From Streptomyces ortus (GTDB lineage: Bacteria > Actinomycetota > Actinomycetes > Streptomycetales > Streptomycetaceae), in assembly GCF_026341275.1 (NCBI RefSeq), contig NZ_JAIFZO010000002.1, positions 2,023,264 to 2,087,263 on the forward strand: 64,000 nt of DNA, in the 5' to 3' direction. This document shows, piece by piece, positions 18,537-27,492 of the stretch (within the stretch, counting starts at the first letter, position 1; every line of letters begins with the position of its first letter). Both the position numbers and the translations under genes were made by a program. The notes beneath the pieces are model-generated. The model saw nothing but the letters and a program-made list of their open reading frames with translations. It searched no databases and was not told the origin of the DNA.

Positions 18537-18582
18537 CTGTGACTTGAGTCACAGGTGCCATAATTTGTTGACCCTGTGTACC
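18537..18582. promoter_or_regulatory. cdgB upstream region: 18-bp palindrome and BldD-like box
   Basis: CTGTGACTTGAGTCACAG (18537-18554) is a perfect palindrome. TGACCCTGTGTACC (18569-18582) matches the remembered BldD pattern TNACNCWGNGTNAN with one mismatch. CdgB is a known BldD target in S. coelicolor, so this supports, but does not prove, conserved control. The gap 18357-18682 has no gene and also contains an A/T-rich stretch (18470-18535). Confidence 0.55.
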
Positions 18583-18682
18583 GAGTGGGCAGCGCGCTGT
18601 GATTCAGTGGCGGGGAAGCTGGCAGGGAGTAGGCGGGGAGAGAGCCCTGGAGTTGCTGTCGAGGTCTTCGAGGGGAGGGCGA

Positions 18683-20398
18683 ATGGAGACCGAGTCGGAG
18701 CCGTACGTCCGCCTTGCGACCCTGCGGCAGCTGCACACGGTCATGGCGGACATGAACACGGCCCGCAGCCTGGCCGACACGCTGCAGACCGTGGCCGACG
18801 GCGTCGTCAACGGCCTCGGCTACGAACTGGCCTGCGTCAACCTCGTCCTTCCCGAGGGCGACCTGGTGGTCGCGGCCCTCGCCGGGAACTCCGCCGCCGA
18901 GGCGCTCATCACCGGCCGCACGGGCTCCCGCGATTCCTGGGAACGCCGGCTGACCATGGGCGAGGCCTGGGGCGACCTGCGGTTCATACCGCACACCGAG
19001 GGCTGGGTCCTCGACGAGGACGACGTCCCGCAGTGGTACACCGACGGACCCGAACCGCGCTTCGAGGACGAGTGGCACCCCGCCGACCGGCTCTTCGCCC
19101 CCATGTACACCCCGAGCATCCCGGGCGGCTCCTGCGGTGAGCTGATCGGTGTCCTGTCCGTGGACCGCCCGCGCAACGGACGCCGTCCCGGCGCATGGGG
19201 CCGCGAGGCCCTGCAGATGTACGCATTCCAGGCCGCCATAGCCATCAGCAACGCGCGGCTGCGCGCCAACATGCAGCGCGCGCTGGTGCGCCTGGAGCGC
19301 GAGCAGCAGGCGCTGCGGGCCAGCGAGGAAAGCTTCCGGCAGGCCTTCGAGTACGCGCCCTCCGGCATGGCCGTCGCCGAGATGGGCGGCGACCAGCACG
19401 GCCGGATCCTGCGCACGAACGACGCGCTGTGCCGCCTGCTGGGCCGCCCTGCCTCCTCCATGCGCCGCTACTCCTTCTCCGACCTCGTCCACCCCGAGGA
19501 CATCGGCACCCTGCTCAGGACCTCCGCCGAGGGCGGGCGCGCCGAGCTGCGGCTCTGTCGCCGCGACGGCACGTACGTGTGGGTGTCGCTGCGCAACAGC
19601 GTGGTCGCGGACGCCGCCGACGGGCCGCGCTTCCTGCTCACCCACGTCGAGGACATCGAGGAGCGCAAACGCCGCGAGCTGCAGCTCGCCCACCGCGCCT
19701 CCCACGACTCGCTCACCGGCCTGCCGAACTCCGCGGAGCTGCGCTCCCGGCTCGCCGCCCGGCTGTGCGCGCGCCCCACGGCGACCGAACCCGGCGTGGT
19801 CGACACGATCGACGCGGCGTACGGGGAAGTGGTGGCCGCCCGCAACGCGAGAGCCAACGGGTACGACGTGAACGGCTACGACGTGACCCCCTACGACGCG
19901 AACGGGCACGGGTTCGACTACCGGTCGGTCCCGGACGCCCTGGGCGCGTACGACCACCATGTGCACACCGTCACACCCGAGGGGGAGCGGGACGACGGCA
20001 CGAAGGGGCTGGCGGTCCTCTTCTGCGACCTCGACGGCTTCAAGTCGATCAACGACCGCTTCGGGCACAACGCCGGTGACCACGTGCTGATCGAGGTGGC
20101 CCGCAGGCTGAGCGGCGCCGTGCGCGACGGGGACACGGTCGCCCGGCTCGGCGGCGACGAGTTCGTGGTGCTCGCCGACGGGCTCGGCCGGGCCGACGCG
20201 GAGGACCTCGCGGTGCGGCTGCGCAACGAGATAATCCAGCCGATCAGGGTCGACGGACGGGCCATGCGGGTCGGCGCCAGCTTCGGTATCGGGTGGGCCC
20301 ACTGCGGCATGTCGGCGGACGAGGTCCTGCAGTCCGCCGACGAGCGGATGTACGTAGAGAAACGTTCTCGTCCCAAAGCGCACAGGCGTGCCGGCTGA
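18683..20398 (+). CDS. cdgB: Diguanylate cyclase CdgB (GAF-PAS-GGDEF)
   Basis: Makes the second messenger c-di-GMP, which controls development through BldD. The 571 residues comprise a GAF domain (~20-190), a linker helix, a PAS domain (~215-330; EESFRQAFEYAPSGMAV) and a GGDEF domain (~340-571). The active motif LGGDEFVVL and the product-inhibition I-site RDGD (RxxD, five residues upstream) are both intact. An unusual 75-90 residue Asn/Tyr/Asp/Gly-rich insert separates HDSLTGLPN from LFCDLDGFKSIN. The ATG follows GGGGAGGG. Cytoplasmic; no membrane segments. Confidence 0.92.
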   Translation: METESEPYVRLATLRQLHTVMADMNTARSLADTLQTVADGVVNGLGYELACVNLVLPEGDLVVAALAGNSAAEALITGRTGSRDSWERRLTMGEAWGDLRFIPHTEGWVLDEDDVPQWYTDGPEPRFEDEWHPADRLFAPMYTPSIPGGSCGELIGVLSVDRPRNGRRPGAWGREALQMYAFQAAIAISNARLRANMQRALVRLEREQQALRASEESFRQAFEYAPSGMAVAEMGGDQHGRILRTNDALCRLLGRPASSMRRYSFSDLVHPEDIGTLLRTSAEGGRAELRLCRRDGTYVWVSLRNSVVADAADGPRFLLTHVEDIEERKRRELQLAHRASHDSLTGLPNSAELRSRLAARLCARPTATEPGVVDTIDAAYGEVVAARNARANGYDVNGYDVTPYDANGHGFDYRSVPDALGAYDHHVHTVTPEGERDDGTKGLAVLFCDLDGFKSINDRFGHNAGDHVLIEVARRLSGAVRDGDTVARLGGDEFVVLADGLGRADAEDLAVRLRNEIIQPIRVDGRAMRVGASFGIGWAHCGMSADEVLQSADERMYVEKRSRPKAHRRAG

Positions 20399-20516
20399 TC
20401 CGCAGGTCAGCGCCGGCATGCGAGCTGAGTCACCCGTTTGGGGCAGCGGGACCGGGTAGGCTCGCCTTTCGATCCCCCGTACCGCATCTGTACCGCACCC
20501 GCTAGGAGACCAAGGG

Positions 20517-21500
20517 ATGACGCCCGGCAGCAACGGCGCGAGCACGCCCGAGGACGACGACCCGTTCGGCTATTTGTACGAGGACGGGAAAGCCGCCGGA
20601 GCCCAGCCGCCGAGCGGCGGTGGTGGTTACGGCTACCCCGGCTCGGTCAACCGTGTGCGTCCGGTCGGTGAGCGCCAGTACGGCCAGTCCGCCGCGCAGG
20701 CCGCCCCCACCGCGCAGTACGGGCAGGCGCCGCAGCAGCAGGGCACGTACGGGCAGCAGGGGCAGTACGGGCAGCCGAACGCGAACTACGCCACGTCCGA
20801 GAACCACTCCGGCGGCGCGCCCACCACGCACCAGCAGACGCACGGCGGCCGGGGCGGTGGCGGCCGGGGCCGCGGGCCCAACACCAGGGGGCTGCTGATC
20901 GGCGCCGTCGCCGTGGTCGCGGCCGTGGTGATCGGTATCGCCATCGCGATGACGGGCGGTGACTCGGACGACGACAAGGGCGGGGACGACGCCGCGGGGC
21001 CGACCACGTCGGCCGGGCAGAGCGCCGAGCCGAGCGAGACGTCAAGCAAGGATGCCGACGAGCCGGCCGAGCTGCCCGACATCGACGCGAAGGCACTGAA
21101 GCTCGGTGCCGGTGTGACGACCGCGTCGGACATCGAGGGCGCGAGTGCGGCGGGCGGTATCTATGTGACCGGCCTGAACCAGGTCGGTGCCGAGGTCACG
21201 TGGACCGTCAACGGCATTCCGAAGGCCGGTACGTACACCGTCTTCACGAAGTACAGCGTGCCCGGCAAGGACGCCAAGATGACGCTGACCGTGAACGGCA
21301 AGGAGTTCGGGACCAAGCTGAATCTAGGGAACTTCGCGAAGGCCAAGGAGAACGAGTGGGAGAAGGGGTGGACGGAGACGTACTCCTGGCCCACTCTCAC
21401 CAAGGGCACGAACACGATCTCCATCTCCTGTCAGGAGGGGGACCAGTGTGATGTCCTCCTGGACCAGCTCCGGCTGAAGGCCGGGCAGGTCAAGAACTGA
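20517..21500 (+). CDS. Membrane-anchored protein with CBM35-like extracellular domain
   Basis: 327 residues. A Gln/Gly/Tyr-rich cytoplasmic region (1-120; repeats like QYGQ) is followed by one membrane helix (LLIGAVAVVAAVVIGIAIAM, ~127-147), a Ser/Asp/Glu spacer and a C-terminal domain (~190-327). That domain resembles a carbohydrate-binding module family 35/6 beta-sandwich: GGIYVTGLNQVGAEVTWTVN, FTKYSVPG and the ending LLDQLRLKAGQ. It probably binds a cell-wall or environmental glycan. It lies 118 bp behind cdgB, possibly with its own promoter. Confidence 0.75.
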   Translation: MTPGSNGASTPEDDDPFGYLYEDGKAAGAQPPSGGGGYGYPGSVNRVRPVGERQYGQSAAQAAPTAQYGQAPQQQGTYGQQGQYGQPNANYATSENHSGGAPTTHQQTHGGRGGGGRGRGPNTRGLLIGAVAVVAAVVIGIAIAMTGGDSDDDKGGDDAAGPTTSAGQSAEPSETSSKDADEPAELPDIDAKALKLGAGVTTASDIEGASAAGGIYVTGLNQVGAEVTWTVNGIPKAGTYTVFTKYSVPGKDAKMTLTVNGKEFGTKLNLGNFAKAKENEWEKGWTETYSWPTLTKGTNTISISCQEGDQCDVLLDQLRLKAGQVKN

Positions 21501-21537
21501 CGTTCGCGCCGTTCCTCGCGCCCCTGAAATGCCGGGT

Positions 21538-22467
21538 TTACGCTGCTGTGGGTTGGTTTGCCACTGATACTCGGGGGAGTAGTTCTTCGTAGGCCTGCTG
21601 GTCGAACTCCCCCGCTGCGGGGGACAGGACCGTTGCCGCGGAGAGGGCGACCGAGCGGGCCAGGCGGTCCGGCCACGGCAGGTGTTCGACCAGGCCCGAG
21701 AGCAGGCCCGCGACCGCGGAGTCCCCGGCGCCCGTCGGGTTGCCGCGGACCGGCCTGAGCGGGGCCGCGCGCCAGTCGCCCTCGGGGGTGCGGGCGAGCA
21801 GCCCCTGCGGGCCGAGGGACGCCACCACCGCGTGCGCCCCGCGCCGGCGCGCGTCACGCGTGGCCTGCGACGGGTCGTGCGAGCCGGTCAGCTCGGCCAG
21901 TTCGTCCGCGTTCGGCTTCACGATGTCGGGTCGCGCCGCGATCCCCCGCCGCAACGGCTCCCCGCTCGTGTCGAGCAGCACCGGAACCGCCAACGCCCGT
22001 GCCGCGCGTACGAGTTGGGCGTAGGCCCCGACCGGCACCCCGGGTGGCAGGCTGCCGCACAGGGCCACCGCGGAGCAGGACCGCAGCAGAACCTCGTACG
22101 TCTCCTGGAAGCCGGCCCACTCGGCGGGGGTGATCTGCGGGCCCGGTTCGTTGAGCTGAGTCGTGTCACCGGTCGTCGCGTCGGCCACCGCGATCGTGCG
22201 GCGGGTCGCGCCGCTCACCGGGACCAGCGCGTCGACGACGTCCGGCGTCTGCGCGAGCCGCTCCCGCAGGGCCCGTCCGGTGACCCCGCCCACGAAGCCC
22301 GTCACGGTCACCTCGTGGCCGAGGGCCGCGAGCACCCGGGCCACGTTCAGGCCCTTCCCGCCGGGCCGTTCGGTCATCTCGTCGACCCGGTGCGACGCGT
22401 GGGGCCGCAACTTGCGTACGCGGTACGTGATGTCGAGAGCGGTGTTCAGCGTGACCGTGAGAATCAC
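21538..22467 (-). CDS. PfkB-family sugar kinase (1-phosphofructokinase/tagatose-6-P kinase type)
   Basis: A 309-residue ribokinase-superfamily enzyme. The N-terminal LTVTLNTALDITYRV is typical of the FruK/LacC branch, with PGGKGLNVARVLAALG as the first PfkB signature. Asp in NPTGAGDSAVAGLLSGL (second signature) is the catalytic base. It sits last in a minus-strand run nagK-nagA-pfkB with a 118-bp gap, which suggests a role in aminosugar or related hexose-phosphate metabolism. The GTG at 22467 follows GGGAGG; upstream sequence is not conserved-looking. Confidence 0.82.
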   Translation of the reverse strand: MILTVTLNTALDITYRVRKLRPHASHRVDEMTERPGGKGLNVARVLAALGHEVTVTGFVGGVTGRALRERLAQTPDVVDALVPVSGATRRTIAVADATTGDTTQLNEPGPQITPAEWAGFQETYEVLLRSCSAVALCGSLPPGVPVGAYAQLVRAARALAVPVLLDTSGEPLRRGIAARPDIVKPNADELAELTGSHDPSQATRDARRRGAHAVVASLGPQGLLARTPEGDWRAAPLRPVRGNPTGAGDSAVAGLLSGLVEHLPWPDRLARSVALSAATVLSPAAGEFDQQAYEELLPRVSVANQPTAA

Positions 22468-22585
22468 CTGGGGCTGCCTCCCTCGATGTGGGCGCGGGCG
22501 CCCGGTGGGCGTACGGATCCCACGGGTGTGCTCGTCCGAAAGTCCGATCATGCCAAAGGCGGAGGCCGTCGGCCCAGCCCCCGGC

Positions 22586-23758
22586 TCAGCCGATCTGAGG
22601 TTCGACCAGCCATTCGCCCCGACGCATCACACCCCTGAGCTCGAAACCGGAGTCCAGGACCACCAGGTCGGCGTCCTTGCCCGGTTCCAGTGAGCCCACC
22701 CGGTCGTACAGGCCCAGCTGCCGGGCCGGATTGGCGGAGATGGCCGCGACGACGTCCTCGACGGGCAGCCGGTCCACCGTCACCGCGCGCCGGAAGGCCC
22801 GGTCCAGGGTGAGCGTGGAGCCCGCGATCGAGCCGCCCTCCACCAGCCGCGCCACTCCGTCCGCGACCTCGACCTCCAGCGGGCCGAGCATGTAGCGGCC
22901 GTCGCCGAAGCCCGCCGCGTCCATGGCGTCCGTGATGAACGCCACCCGTCCGCCGCCCGCGTGATGGAACGCCAGCTGGAGAGAGGCCGGGTGCAGGTGG
23001 ACGCCGTCGTTGATCAGCTCGACGGTGACCCGCTCGTCCTCCAGCAGGGCCGCGATCGGGCCCGGGGTGCGGTGTCCGAGCACGGGCATCGCGTTGAAGA
23101 GGTGCGTCGCCACGGTCGCGCCCGCGTCGATGGCCTCCACCGTCTGCTCGTACGTGGCGTCCGTGTGCCCGATCGCCGCGATGACACCGTGCTCGACGAG
23201 CAGGCGTACGGAGTCGATGCCGCCCGGCAGTTCGGTGGCGAGGGTGACCATGCGGGCCTGGCCGCGCGCCGCGTCGATCAGTTTGCGGACCTCCGCCGGG
23301 TCCGGGTCGCGCAGCAGCTTCTCGGAGTGCGCTCCCTTGCGGCACGGGGAGATGAACGGGCCCTCGAAGTGGACGCCCGCGATGTCGCCCTGCTCGGCCA
23401 GTTCGGAGAGCAGTCCCGCGCGCTGGGCCAGGCCGTCCATGTCGCCGGTGACCGTGGAGGCGACGAGGGTCGTCGTGCCGTGCACGCGGTGGGTGCGGAC
23501 GCCCTGGAGGATCTCCTCGACCGTGCCCGAGGTGAAGGAGGCGCCGCCGCCGCCGTGGTTGTGCATGTCGACGAAGCCGGGGACCACCCAGTGGTCGCTC
23601 AGGTCCACCGTGGGGGCGCCCTCGGGAGCGCTCCCGGCGAAGCGGGTGCCGTCGACGATCAGGCGTCCGCCGCGCACCGTTCCGGTGGGGAGTACTACGT
23701 TCGCGCCGGTGAGGACTGTGGTCTGCGGCCCGGCCGGAGACATACGCTCAGTGGTCAT
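22586..23758 (-). CDS. nagA: N-acetylglucosamine-6-phosphate deacetylase
   Basis: Removes the acetyl group from GlcNAc-6-phosphate, the step after uptake or phosphorylation. The 390-residue amidohydrolase has the metal motif PGFVDMHNHGGGG, the Glu segment GVHFEGPFIS, the His ligands in AIGHTDATYEQ and THLFNAMPVLGHR, and the catalytic Asp in FITDAMDAAG. Its start overlaps the nagK stop by 4 bp (ATGA), so translation is coupled. The operon is headed by dre sites. Confidence 0.92.
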   Translation of the reverse strand: MTTERMSPAGPQTTVLTGANVVLPTGTVRGGRLIVDGTRFAGSAPEGAPTVDLSDHWVVPGFVDMHNHGGGGASFTSGTVEEILQGVRTHRVHGTTTLVASTVTGDMDGLAQRAGLLSELAEQGDIAGVHFEGPFISPCRKGAHSEKLLRDPDPAEVRKLIDAARGQARMVTLATELPGGIDSVRLLVEHGVIAAIGHTDATYEQTVEAIDAGATVATHLFNAMPVLGHRTPGPIAALLEDERVTVELINDGVHLHPASLQLAFHHAGGGRVAFITDAMDAAGFGDGRYMLGPLEVEVADGVARLVEGGSIAGSTLTLDRAFRRAVTVDRLPVEDVVAAISANPARQLGLYDRVGSLEPGKDADLVVLDSGFELRGVMRRGEWLVEPQIG

Positions 23759-24696
23759 CGGGCGGATACCTCCGAAGTGGTGGCCAGCAGGTCCCAGGCG
23801 AGGAGGCCCGCGCCCAGGCAGCCGGCCGTGTCCCCGAGTGCGGCGGGGACGATGGACGGCAGTTTCTGGAAGGTGACGCGCCGCTCGACCGCGGCCCGCA
23901 GTGGTGTGAACAAGGTTTCCCCCGCCTCGGCGAGACCGCCCCCGATGATCAGGACGCGCGGGTCCAGCAGGGTGAGCGCGGTGACGAGGCCGTCGGCGAG
24001 CGCGTCCACGGCGTCCTGCCAGACGGCCCGCGCCCGGGTGTCGCCGGACTCGACGGCCTTCGCGCAGTCCGCCGCGTCGGCGTCCCGGTCGCCGGAGGCC
24101 TCGGCCCACGCCGCACCGACCGCGCCCGCGGACGCGTACCGCTCCAGACAGCCGTGCTGACCGCACGGGCAGGGGGCGCCCCCGGGGCGTACGACGACAT
24201 GGCCGATCTCGCCCGCGAAACCGTGCGCGCCTGCCTCCACCCGGCCGTCGATGCCGATGGCACCGGCGATGCCCGTGCCGAGCGGTACGAACAGGAAGCG
24301 GTCCGCGCCCCGGCCGGCGCCGATCCGGCCCTCGGCGAGGCCGCCGGTGCGTACGTCGTGGCCGAGGGCGACGGGGACCCCGGCCAGCCGTTCGCTGAGC
24401 AGCGTGCGCAGGGGTACGTCGCGCCAGCCGAGGTTGGCCGCGTAGGCCGCGATACCGCGGTCGGAGTCCACGATGCCGGGGACGGCCACGCCGGCCGCCG
24501 CCGCGGGCTCGCCGAAGTGCTCCTCGCCGTGCGCGCGCAGGTCGGCGGCGAAGGCGAGGATCGACTCGACGACCGAGTCCGGGCCGCGCTCCCGGCCCGT
24601 CGAGCGGCGGGCCCGGTGCAGCAGCTCACCGTCCGCACCCACGAGGGCGGCCTTCATTCCGGTGCCGCCCACATCCAGGGCGATGACGTGTCTCAC
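23755..24696 (-). CDS. nagK: ROK-family N-acetylglucosamine kinase
   Basis: Phosphorylates GlcNAc (probably from uptake or recycling) at C6 to feed NagA. The 313-residue ROK protein has the ATP motif LDVGGTGMKAALVG, the sugar-binding GLGHDV-type and EIGH segments (GFAGEIGHVVV), and the zinc signature CPCGQHGCLERYASAGAVG. The missing N-terminal HTH shows it is a kinase rather than a ROK repressor. Linkage to nagA by a 4-bp overlap fixes the substrate with good confidence. GTG start. Confidence 0.9.
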   Translation of the reverse strand: MRHVIALDVGGTGMKAALVGADGELLHRARRSTGRERGPDSVVESILAFAADLRAHGEEHFGEPAAAAGVAVPGIVDSDRGIAAYAANLGWRDVPLRTLLSERLAGVPVALGHDVRTGGLAEGRIGAGRGADRFLFVPLGTGIAGAIGIDGRVEAGAHGFAGEIGHVVVRPGGAPCPCGQHGCLERYASAGAVGAAWAEASGDRDADAADCAKAVESGDTRARAVWQDAVDALADGLVTALTLLDPRVLIIGGGLAEAGETLFTPLRAAVERRVTFQKLPSIVPAALGDTAGCLGAGLLAWDLLATTSEVSAR

Positions 24697-24723
24697 ACGT
24701 ACAGTGTCGCCCCTTACCCCGTG

Positions 24724-24757
24724 AGAGGTCTAGTCCACTTACGTGGTGTAGACCTTA
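24724..24757. promoter_or_regulatory. Pair of DasR-like (dre) sites between nagKA and the lipoprotein gene
   Basis: AGAGGTCTAGTCCACT (24724-24739) matches 14 of 16 bases of the remembered dre consensus. CGTGGTGTAGACCTTA (24742-24757) matches about 11 of 16. The two are 18 bp centre to centre, nearly two helical turns. They lie 28-60 bp upstream of nagK and serve the divergent gene as well. DasR control of nagKA is known in S. coelicolor. Confidence 0.78.
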
Positions 24758-24887
24758 GAGCGAAAATTGCGAATCGAAAGTTCCGGATCACATGAGCGAA
24801 TTCTGTGTGATACGCGGGCACTTGGGCATGCGGACGCCCGGACGCGCGGACGCGCTCAGGGGACGAACAGGGTTGAGGACGGCAGTA

Positions 24888-26153
24888 GTGCAGCGGCGAG
24901 TGACAAGTCTGATAGCGGTCGTGTCCGCGCTGGGAGTGACCGCGGCCCTCGGAGGCTGCGGCAGTTCCACCGAATCCGGGGACGTCACGCTGAAACTCGT
25001 GGCGGCCGACTACGGCGACTCCGCGGCGAACAGCTCACAGAAGTACTGGGACAAGCTGACGCAGGCCTACGAGGCGAAGCATCCCGGCGTCGACGTCAAG
25101 GTCAGCGTCTACTCCTGGAACGACGTGGACGCCAAGGTCAAGGCCATGGTCGACGCGGGCGACCCGCCCGACCTGGCGCAGATCGGCGCGTACGCCGACT
25201 ACGCGGACGCGGGGGAGCTCTACCGGGTGAGCGAACTGCTCTCCATCGACACCCAGGCCGACTTCGTGTCGCAGCTGTCCGCGGCGGGGGAGATAAACCG
25301 CACGCAGTACGGCATGCCGTTCGCCTCCTCCACCCGGCTGCTCTTCTACAACAAGGACCTCTTCGCCGACGCCGGCCTCACCCCGCCGGAGAGCTGGAGC
25401 GACCTCGCCTCCGACGCGGCGGCCCTCAAGGCCAAGGGCGTGAAGTACCCGTACGCGCTGCCGCTGGGGCCGGAGGAGGCGCAGGCCGAGACCCTGATGT
25501 GGCTGCTCAGCGGCGGCGACGGGTACACCGACACGGTCGGCTCCTACAGCTTCGACTCCCCGCAGAACATCGACACCTTCACCTGGCTGAAGGACGAGCT
25601 CGTCGACAAGGGGCTGACCGGGCCGGTGGCGCCCGCGAAGCTCAACCGCGCGGACGCCTTCGCGGCGTTCACGCGCGGCGAGGTCGGCATGCTCAACGGC
25701 CACCCCACGCTGATGAAGGCCGCCGCCGCGAAGGGCGTGAAGTTCGGCATGGTGCCGATGCCCGGCGAGAAGGGGCGTTCCAAGGCCACGATGGGCGTCG
25801 CCGACTGGATGATGGCGTTCAAGAAGAACGGGCACGCGAAGGAGATCGGGGAGTTCCTCGACTACGTGTACAGCGACGAGAACGTCCTCGAGTTCTCCCA
25901 CGAGTACGACCTGCTGCCCGTGACGACGTCCGCTTCCGAGGCGATGGCCCTCGACAAGGACGACGCGGACCTCGTCGACTTCCTGGGCGAGCTGCCCAAC
26001 GCGGAGCTGTACCCCGTGGGGCAGAAGTCCTGGGCGGTGGTCAGCGCGGAGATCAAGCGGCGGATCGGTGAGGCGGTGAGCGCGGAGGGGGACCCGGGGG
26101 CGGTGCTGGGGCAGTTGCAGCGGGCTGCTTCCGCTGCGCAGAACGCGGCGTAG
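24888..26153 (+). CDS. Sugar ABC transporter substrate-binding lipoprotein
   Basis: A 421-residue extracellular solute-binding protein (family 1, MalE-like). The signal peptide LIAVVSALGVTAALGGCGSS ends in a lipobox. The mature part has the family pattern LVAADYGDSA, DLAQIGAYADYADAGELY and MPFASSTRLLFYNKDLF. No permease genes follow, so it must work with permeases elsewhere, perhaps powered by MsiK. The start is GTG 24888 behind GAGGA. It shares the dre-containing promoter region with nagKA, which suggests an aminosugar or chito-oligosaccharide ligand. Confidence 0.85.
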   Translation: MQRRVTSLIAVVSALGVTAALGGCGSSTESGDVTLKLVAADYGDSAANSSQKYWDKLTQAYEAKHPGVDVKVSVYSWNDVDAKVKAMVDAGDPPDLAQIGAYADYADAGELYRVSELLSIDTQADFVSQLSAAGEINRTQYGMPFASSTRLLFYNKDLFADAGLTPPESWSDLASDAAALKAKGVKYPYALPLGPEEAQAETLMWLLSGGDGYTDTVGSYSFDSPQNIDTFTWLKDELVDKGLTGPVAPAKLNRADAFAAFTRGEVGMLNGHPTLMKAAAAKGVKFGMVPMPGEKGRSKATMGVADWMMAFKKNGHAKEIGEFLDYVYSDENVLEFSHEYDLLPVTTSASEAMALDKDDADLVDFLGELPNAELYPVGQKSWAVVSAEIKRRIGEAVSAEGDPGAVLGQLQRAASAAQNAA

Positions 26154-26201
26154 CTCCGCGGGGTGCTCCGCGGGGTGGGGCGGCGGGGCGGTGGGGTGGT
26201 T

Positions 26202-26263
26202 GCGCCGTTCCCCGCGCCCCTGGTGGGGGAGAGGCGAAAGATTGCGCCGTTCCCCGCGCCCCT
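26202..26263. repeat. Repeat family B, two copies
   Basis: Cores at 26202-26221 and 26244-26263, 42 bp apart, separated by an A/G-rich spacer containing GGCGAAAG. They fill the gap between the lipoprotein gene and the DUF3263 gene. Confidence 0.85.
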
Positions 26264-26283
26264 TTGGGGTTAGCGTGGGGCGT

Positions 26284-26523
26284 ATGAGTGACCAAGGGCT
26301 TAGCTCGCTGGAGCGGGGTGTGCTTGCGTTGGAGGGGCGGGGGTGGGAGGCGCCGGGGGCCAAGGAGCGGGCCATCCGGGAGGAGCTGGGGATCGCCCCG
26401 GTTCGCTACTACCAGTTGCTGAACGCCCTGCTGGACACGGAGCGGGCCCTCGCGCACGACCCGGTGACGGTCAACCGCCTGCGGCGCGTCCGTGAGGTAC
26501 GCAGGAGCGGGCGGGAGGCGTAG
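26284..26523 (+). CDS. DUF3263 small protein
   Basis: A 79-residue helical protein with the DUF3263 pattern: ERGVLALEGRGWEAPGAKERAIREELGIAPVRYYQLLNAL. The central part looks like a helix-turn-helix (KERAIREELG, then RYYQLLNALLDTE), so DNA binding is possible. Its function is unknown. Family members commonly sit next to otsB in Streptomyces; here otsB starts 29 bp later on the same strand. Confidence 0.8.
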   Translation: MSDQGLSSLERGVLALEGRGWEAPGAKERAIREELGIAPVRYYQLLNALLDTERALAHDPVTVNRLRRVREVRRSGREA

Positions 26524-26552
26524 GACGCCACCTCGGCGGATAGGGTCGCAGC

Positions 26553-27416
26553 ATGGCCAGTCACCCCGCCCCGTCCGACCCGTCGTCGCTGCCGAGCCCC
26601 GTGACCACCGCGGGCCGGGACGGTCTCGCCGCGATCCTCGCGCGGCCTCACAAGGCCGTCCTCGCCTTCGATTTCGACGGCACGCTCGCGCCGATCGTGC
26701 CCGACCCCGAGCAGGCCCGCGCCCACCCGGACGCCGTACCCGCCCTCGCGGCGCTGGCCCCGAAGGTGGCGTCGGTGGCCGTCGTCAGCGGCAGGCCCGC
26801 GTCGGTAGCCGTCCGGTACGGCGGCTTCGCCGGGGTGCCGGGCCTCGACCACCTCGTCGTGCTCGGTCACTACGGGGCGGAGCGCTGGGACGCGGTCACC
26901 GGTACGGTCCGGGCTCCCGCGCCGCACCCCGGCGTGGCCGCGGCCCGTGCGGAACTGCCCGGGTTCCTCGACGGCATCGGTGCCTGGCAGGGCAGCTGGA
27001 TCGAGGAGAAGGGGCGGGCCGTCGCGGTCCACACCCGCCGCGCCCAGGACCCGCAGGCCGCCTTCGAGGCACTGCGCGAACCGCTGGCCCGGCTGGCGCA
27101 GAAGCACGGCCTGATCGTCGAACCGGGGCGGCTGGTCCTGGAGTTGCGTCCGGCGGGCATGGACAAGGGCGTCGCCCTCGGCGAGTACGTGCGCGAGGTG
27201 GGCGCCGAGTCGGTCATGTACGTCGGCGACGACCTCGGCGACCTGCCGGCCTTCGCCGCCGTCGAGAAACTACGCTCCGACGGCATCCCCGGCCTGCTGG
27301 TCTGCAGCGGCAGCACAGAGGTGACCGAACTGGCGGACCGCGCGGACCTGGTGGTCGACGGCCCGGAGGGGGTCACCCACCTACTGACAACCCTGGCAGC
27401 AAGGCTGACCCCATAA
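26553..27416 (+). CDS. otsB: Trehalose-6-phosphate phosphatase
   Basis: Dephosphorylates trehalose-6-phosphate to trehalose. A 287-residue HAD enzyme with nucleophile motif LAFDFDGTLAPIV (~36-48), motif II VVSGRP, Lys in GMDKGVALGEYV, and motif IV SVMYVGDDLGDLPAF. It is adjacent to, but convergent with, otsA (27493-28917). A family-B repeat pair separates the two. Trehalose serves as spore protectant and osmolyte. Confidence 0.92.
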   Translation: MASHPAPSDPSSLPSPVTTAGRDGLAAILARPHKAVLAFDFDGTLAPIVPDPEQARAHPDAVPALAALAPKVASVAVVSGRPASVAVRYGGFAGVPGLDHLVVLGHYGAERWDAVTGTVRAPAPHPGVAAARAELPGFLDGIGAWQGSWIEEKGRAVAVHTRRAQDPQAAFEALREPLARLAQKHGLIVEPGRLVLELRPAGMDKGVALGEYVREVGAESVMYVGDDLGDLPAFAAVEKLRSDGIPGLLVCSGSTEVTELADRADLVVDGPEGVTHLLTTLAARLTP

Positions 27417-27478
27417 GGGGCGCGGGGAACGGCGCAGTCTTTTCGCCTTGAACCCTTCAGGGGCGCGGGAACCGGCGC
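27416..27478. repeat. Repeat family B, two inverted-orientation copies
   Basis: The complement core AGGGGCGCGGGGAACGGCGC at 27416-27435 and a diverged copy at 27459-27478, 43 bp apart. They begin at the otsB stop codon and fill the gap between convergent otsB and otsA. Confidence 0.8.
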
Positions 27479-27492
27479 GCCCCCAGATCGGT

